The position numbers and the translations under genes were made by a program. A stretch of 64,000 nt of DNA, from positions 61,706 through 125,705 of the forward strand of contig CAJJDN010000180.1 of assembly GCA_905182985.1 (NCBI GenBank), read 5' to 3'. Below, in pieces: positions 59,732 through 64,000 of this stretch (within the stretch, counting starts at the first letter, position 1; each line of letters starts with the position of its first letter). The notes under the pieces were generated by a model that worked only from the letters and a program-made list of their open reading frames with translations, was not told the DNA's origin and did not search any database. This DNA is from Paramecium sonneborni. Its lineage: Eukaryota > Ciliophora > Oligohymenophorea > Peniculida > Parameciidae.

Positions 59732-60392
59732 GTTTTTTATTATTATTAGATTAAGAGTGGAGTTATTTAAGTTGATGATTCATTGGCTCTACTTATTAAA
59801 ATATTAGTCTTAAACTCTTTAGGTGGAGATTAACTACGAGCTCTTATTGATCTAGATTCTGTCTTTTTAGAACTAGATAATCTTGCTGTTGAAGGTGCAG
59901 GTCCTATAACTGGAGCAGGAATTTCTGCTATTGGAAATTCTTAAGATTCGAACATTGAATCCTTAATCACTTTAAATAATAAAGCAGCTCTCTTATCTGT
60001 TGTAGAAGTAAGTGGTTTTTTTTATTTTTAATCTTGAGTTGATCCACCATCTAAAAAGTAAGCTAAATTGATTACACAATCACCAAGTAATTAATTTCCA
60101 GATAAATAGAAAAGAAATTTTATCTATCTCTATAGAAACATCTTACATTCTAATCAGCATATATCCCATCCTTTTTTATCATCCTTTATTAAAACTCAAC
60201 TACTTAATCAATTGGAAGACGACAAATTGTCATCGTCTTTTCAGGATTCTTAATTGGTAATTTACTAACCACTTATTGAGCTACAGCTGTATTACGCTTC
60301 AATAGAATTGTCAATTCATATTACTATTGATCTTATTTAGGACTGAATTCTAGATATTAAAGTATGAATTTGAAATGCTTTTGTTAATTCAT
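58912..60392 (-). CDS. NT-C2 domain protein with polyglutamine tract and coiled coil
   Basis: 485 aa after removing one 23-nt intron (60124-60146), exactly in frame. Residues 1-150 are an N-terminal C2-like (NT-C2/EHBP1-type) domain: FKFILQYLEFSPKQDQQQYE, LTILLKRNTAVAQQVVSKLP, NIKFLFYLSGNQLLGDCVIN, LAYFLDGGST, KRAALLFKVIKDSM, the usual beta-strand order with a G-D/L-A strand and a final A-L-F-K-V-I. A Ser/Pro/Arg linker follows, then a run of 44 Gln (codons on 59599-59730) of which 41 are TAA and 3 CAA, and a C-terminal coiled coil (KQKCAELEEKFNKVQDENQH, KKNSIIKELSNQLLELEKNA). NT-C2 proteins attach to membranes and link to the cytoskeleton; a similar adaptor role is inferred. Confidence 0.82.
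59599..59730 (-). repeat. (TAA)n microsatellite encoding polyglutamine
   Basis: Plus-strand trinucleotide TTA repeat interrupted three times by TTG. In frame on the minus strand it is 44 Gln codons (TAA with three CAA). Being in frame inside an otherwise intact gene, it is coding sequence, not an intergenic repeat. Confidence 0.9.
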
Positions 60393-61415
60393 TATTATTT
60401 TTAATCAATCATCTTCACAACTCTACTTTTTAAGCCCTCTACTAGACTTCCTATTCTCCTACTATTACACAAACTCAAACAAATATAATTATAAGATAAA
60501 GAATTATTACACACCAATAGGTTTTATTTTATTTTATTTATTTTAAGCAAAATCAAATCATTCTGAGATAAAGAATTCCAATTCTAAAAGAACTTTATTA
60601 ATTTATCAAAATTATTAAATGAGGCTAAAATTTAAGAAATAACTTAAAAAAATCTACTAGAACCTTTTTAAGAATATTAAATTAAAGTTTTAAAAAACCC
60701 AAACTTCATATGTAATCTAAATATTAATTTTCTTAGAGGATATTTGTCATCATAATTAAAAAGATTGGCATTCACTTAAATAATTGAGTAAAGTGAAATT
60801 GAAACACAAACAAAATCATAAAAATTTCACTTTTCTTGCACTCTAATTGTAATAAAAAAATTCATTTTTTGAAAAAAATGAAAACACTCCACTCCAATCT
60901 ATGGTAAATCTACGCATATTGATTGAAAGGAAGGCAAAAATATTTAATAAAAGAAAGTTTCTAAAAAATATAGATAAAAGAATACAAAAAATATGCATGA
61001 AAAACTGTGATAGGTGAGACAGATAGTTTTTTTTTCATTTTTTAAGGATTTAGACTTTAAAAATGAAGATGAATTGGAAACAGAGTAAAGAAGATATGAG
61101 GAATGATGATATTGATATAAGGAGAGAATTAATAGATTGAATAGTTTCATTTTTTTATGAATTGTATATTGGAAATTCAAACTGAAAGAGAAGAAGTGAG
61201 ATGATGATGAAGAGAATTATGTAGATGATGATAAAGAGTAAGAAAAATGATAAAAAGAAATGGGTAAGGATATGAATGTGATTTATTGAAACAGAAGACA
61301 TCAAGCAATAATTAAAGAGGTGATAAGAAGAAAGGGTAGAAACCAGGTTGTACATAATAATGAAAACAAATACATGTTAATTAAGCAATGTTCTATTATA
61401 TGTTAATAAATAATA
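60393..61415. other. Intergenic region with weak coding traces
   Basis: Between divergent genes. The plus strand has a short protein-like stretch at about 61043-61100 (KDLDFKNEDELETEQRRYEE) and a pure A/G-rich strand bias from 61090 to 61340, but no start or continuous frame, so I do not call a gene. Confidence 0.4.
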
Positions 61416-62579
61416 ATGCAAGGTTTATTGTAGCCATGTTAATAAAGTTTATTGGTTCGTTCACCAACAGAAGGATCTTTAAAGAGTTATAGTAGATATG
61501 AGAGTAAGGGTAAGAAAAGAATAGTATACAAAAACAAGAAAGGAGAAATAGTAGAACCTCATGAGAAATTTGCAAGATCTGAACATTTTAGTGAATGTCA
61601 TGGTGGTCATTCTGTTAAATCTCGAACAACAACACCGACTCCATCAGATAGTGTAAAAACATAAACAAATTCTATATTGGATTTGTTACCAATAGATGAC
61701 CCAATTTGGTTAGAGTTGATTCCTATAGAAATTCAGTAAGATGAAAACTTTAATTTGGAGAAATTGATTATGGATAATTAAGAGTATTTTGTAAATTTGA
61801 TTGGTTTGTACATGTAGGAGAGACAATAGAACAGAATTTAAGAAATAAAAGTGTCTCTGCCTTATAAAAAATAAACAACATATGAGTAAGTATTCAAGAA
61901 ATTGAAAGGAGTTGATAAATCAAATTTTAATATAAAGATGTATGACTAGATTCCAGTAGGTTAATCTCTTCAGTTACAAACGCAATATGAAGTATTAAAT
62001 TTTAGAGATGGTTATTAGAGTTCTTATCGTACTCCAAAGATTCAGTAATAGGAGAATTATAAGCCTGGTTACTTAAAGGATAATGCTGAAATGTTGACTC
62101 TGACTAGCTATAAATAGAATTATATGAATTGGAAACCATGTCTTACAGATAGAGTTGGACCTTAAAGAGGATAGAGTACTGGAGCATTACCATTTATAGG
62201 CAAGACATCATATTAAGATAATTATAAAGTAAATAATTGTGAACCAATGGAATCAGCTAAAAAGAGATCATTGTAATATATAAATATATTTTAAGGGGTC
62301 CTTTTGCATCTGGAAGTTCAATGTTATTTAAAGAGGCATTATCTAAGATTCATTATCCAAGTTATTAGATTGAAGAATTAGTACCTCGTAAATAAAATAG
62401 TACTCATCAATAAGGTAGCGCATCTTATGATGGATAATTTAAAACCACTTTTAAAAAGTAATTCCTAATCATTTTATATCTATAGTTCATTTGCTTATAA
62501 AGTACCAGATCCAATAGTATAAGATAGATATTGGAAATAGAAATTGCTATAAAAGATATTGGAGAAGAAATAAAATTGA
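61416..62579 (+). CDS. SAXO-like axonemal microtubule protein
   Basis: 370 aa after removing two introns (62273-62295, AAG-ending; 62458-62485). Start MQGLLQPCQQSLLVRSPTEG; no other ATG opens the frame. The N-terminal 110 residues are basic and Ser/Thr rich (SYSRYESKGKKRIVYKNKKG). From about residue 190 there are repeated short modules of the kind found in SAXO/FAM154 microtubule-stabilising proteins, each with an aromatic and a basic residue around a TxY core: YRTPKIQQQENYKPGYL, LTSYKQNYMNWKPC, GKTSYQDNYKVNNCEP, GSASYDGQFKTTF, NSFAYKVPDPIVQDRYW. Such proteins bind the lumenal or outer face of ciliary and basal-body microtubules. Assignment rests on module spacing, not on a full match. Confidence 0.6.
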
Positions 62580-62597
62580 AATTTGACTTATTTTGTA

Positions 62598-63357
62598 TAA
62601 ATATAATAAAAGAATGACAGAGTTAGGATAAGTAATAGAACGTATGAAGCAATTAAAAGAATCTATAGATTTAATAAGATATCTTAATAATAGTAATAGG
62701 AATATCTATGTATTTATGCAGCATATGTTTTATTGCTATAAGTTAGATTTACATTTTTAGAGAAGTTGGATATCTTAGATATAAGGATATGTAAAATATA
62801 ATAATAAAAATATTCATCACACTTATAGTGGTTTATTGGTTCTGAATTTGGAAATGATTCAAAAGAATTAGTAAGATCATCTGTATATAATTGAATTTGA
62901 TACAAAAATTAAAAACATAAAGGAGAATTTGCATTTTAAATAGCAACAGTATCTGTTGTTACCAGTATAATTATTAAGGAGGTGCTGCTGGTCTCATGAT
63001 AGATATTGGATATTATCTAAAGTATTTTCTTCTGTTGAATATCCATCTTTTGCATAGATGGTTAATGTAATTAGGATATCATGATTATGCTTCTAATGTT
63101 ACCATTCATACTTCTGTTGGTAGAGTACTTTAATAGTAACTATGATTAAGAAATTTAGATTTAATCCAAAATATGCTGAACATTTTCAACTTAATAATTA
63201 ATTGGTTGAATATGAAGTTTAATTATCTATGGGAAACGATGTTATTAACTTAATATCTAAAAGTTTGAATCATTTATCTATATTAGATTATCAGCTCTTA
63301 TTCATTTAATTACAATCTTATTTATCATAAAAAAGAGTGCCTAAGAGTTACTTTTGA
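62598..63357 (+). CDS. Unresolved multi-exon gene
   Basis: The 3' half is readable: GGAAGLMIDIGYYLKW joins, through a 36-nt GTATTT...TAG intron (about 63030-63065), to LMQLGYHDYASNVTIHTSV, and a 26-nt AAG-ending intron leads to FRFNPKYAEHFQLNNQLVEY and the end SYLSQKRVPKSYF before TGA 63355-63357. The 5' half (YVFMQHMFYCYKLDL or, in another frame, ICFIAISQIYIFREVGYL, then EFGNDSKELVRSS) could not be joined. The G-G-A-A-G turn and the hydrophobic segments may be part of an enzyme or membrane protein; I do not recognise it. Confidence 0.45.
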
Positions 63358-63551
63358 AGAAGAACATGAAAAATTAGATATTGCAATTATTAGTTCATGA
63401 TATAGAGATCTTATCTCCTCTCTCTATTTTATTATAAATCCATTTCGTGCGTATTATTTTGAAAATTTTCTATTCATTGAATACTAATAATATTATTAAT
63501 AAAATCTTCATTTTAAATATTCATTTTTAATTTATTTTCAATTTCCAAAAG

Positions 63552-63932
63552 ATGCAAAACCAAATACATTCCTCAAATTTTAAATAGCATAGAAAGTTAA
63601 TGATTTTCAATTAAAATCATGATGCATCTAATATCATCTAATCCTCAAAAAATTAATAATTTAAGAACAAAAAAAATAAATATTATCCTCTTTTACACCT
63701 TTTTCCTGATACTCCTCAAAGGAATATTAAAACAGATATAGATTCTGAAATTAATAGATACTTTTATCCATAATAGATCAAAATAAATCGAAGATGTTCA
63801 CATTCCACCAGAAGAAGTCAAGCCGAGTATAATTTCAGTAATAATCAACTTTGTTCTTCCTTTCAGAAAAATAAAAAAGATTAAGCCTGTTAAACTTATT
63901 TCTTAGACGAATTTGTGACTGTAGAAATTTGA
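63552..63932 (+). CDS. Unknown 126-aa protein
   Basis: Single exon of 127 codons, ATG 63552 to TGA 63930-63932, starting MQNQIHSSNFKQHRKL. Composition is polar with Asn, Gln, Ser and many basic residues (INRRCSHSTRRSQAEYNF); the end DQACQTYFLDEFVTVEI is more hydrophobic. No domain recognised. It could be a real small gene or part of a larger one, but its frame is intact and TGA-terminated. Confidence 0.5.
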
Positions 63933-64000
63933 TTAAATATCTAATGTACATTGTATATAGTGTAGATTATTTAAATTATCAATTGTCTAAATAAATTCTA

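Noticed and set aside
1..64000. Frequent in-frame TAA and TAG, first suggesting pseudogenes everywhere
   Set aside because: LIG1, PLK and the CTD phosphatase read through with family-correct residues only if TAA/TAG are Gln and TGA is stop. This is the ciliate code, not decay.
1..64000. tRNA, rRNA, CRISPR arrays, transposases
   Set aside because: I scanned for cloverleaf-like GC-rich segments, spaced direct repeats and DDE/reverse transcriptase motifs and found none that I could support.

Overview
The window looks like ciliate macronuclear DNA, most like Paramecium. It is very AT-rich (roughly three quarters or more by eye). Long, recognisable proteins can be read only if TAA and TAG encode glutamine and TGA is the sole stop. 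Genes are tightly packed on both strands and interrupted by very small introns (20-32 nt, GT...AG). For most genes called here, total length minus the introns is divisible by three, which I used as a check on the exon models. A standard-code ORF search is close to useless on this sequence.

The sequence is a scaffold with joins. Besides a 759-N gap (22806-23564), five joins (single N at 5996, 34571, 52325 and 56158; 54 N at 37814-37867) are each flanked by identical stretches of 1.09-1.46 kb. These are almost certainly unmerged overlaps of adjacent contigs, so about 6.1 kb is counted twice and several genes appear as false duplicates or truncated copies.

Layout. 1-1.2 kb: tandem pair of GyrI-like effector-binding proteins (-). 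1.2-3.7 kb: 815-aa unknown (+). 3.7-5.8 kb: DNA ligase I (-), its 5' part repeated at 6.0-6.9 kb. 7.4-8.5 kb: coiled-coil protein (-). 8.6-10.1 kb: CTD-type phosphatase (-). 10.1-11.4 kb: unresolved gene (-). 11.4-11.8 kb: small gene (+). 11.8-12.8 kb: MYB factor (-). 13.0-14.8 kb: small unresolved gene and a B-box/EF-hand protein (-). 15.2-16.9 kb: small gene and a soluble TRPM-like SLOG protein (+). 17.4-29.9 kb: a cluster of five paralogues of an unrecognised family (two +, three -), with a Rab21-like pseudogene, a zinc-finger/WD40 gene and decayed remnants among them. 30.3-33.1 kb: a coiled-coil protein, an EF-hand-like protein and an unresolved gene. 34.2-36.0 kb: a compact 132-aa protein with a phage/bacteria-like motif. 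36.6-39.5 kb: a U2AF-like UHM/RRM gene and a 186-aa unknown. 40.4-45.8 kb: MORN-repeat pseudokinase (+), degenerate pepsin-like membrane protein (-), Polo-like kinase (-). 46.5-50.0 kb: an unresolved gene (+) and a large coiled-coil protein (-). 50.4-57.8 kb: fragmentary genes around two false duplications, with an intact coiled-coil gene. 57.9-60.4 kb: a 331-aa unknown (+) and an NT-C2 protein with a 44-glutamine tract written almost wholly as TAA (-). 61.4-64.0 kb: SAXO-like axonemal protein, unresolved gene, small unknown (+).

The genes do not form one pathway. They are housekeeping, cell-cycle (LIG1, PLK, CTD phosphatase, MYB) and cytoskeletal/ciliary (SAXO, coiled coils, MORN) functions. 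The most distinctive content is the 17-30 kb family cluster with its shared intron, shared upstream block and exchanged C-terminal tails. I found no tRNA, rRNA, CRISPR array or transposase.
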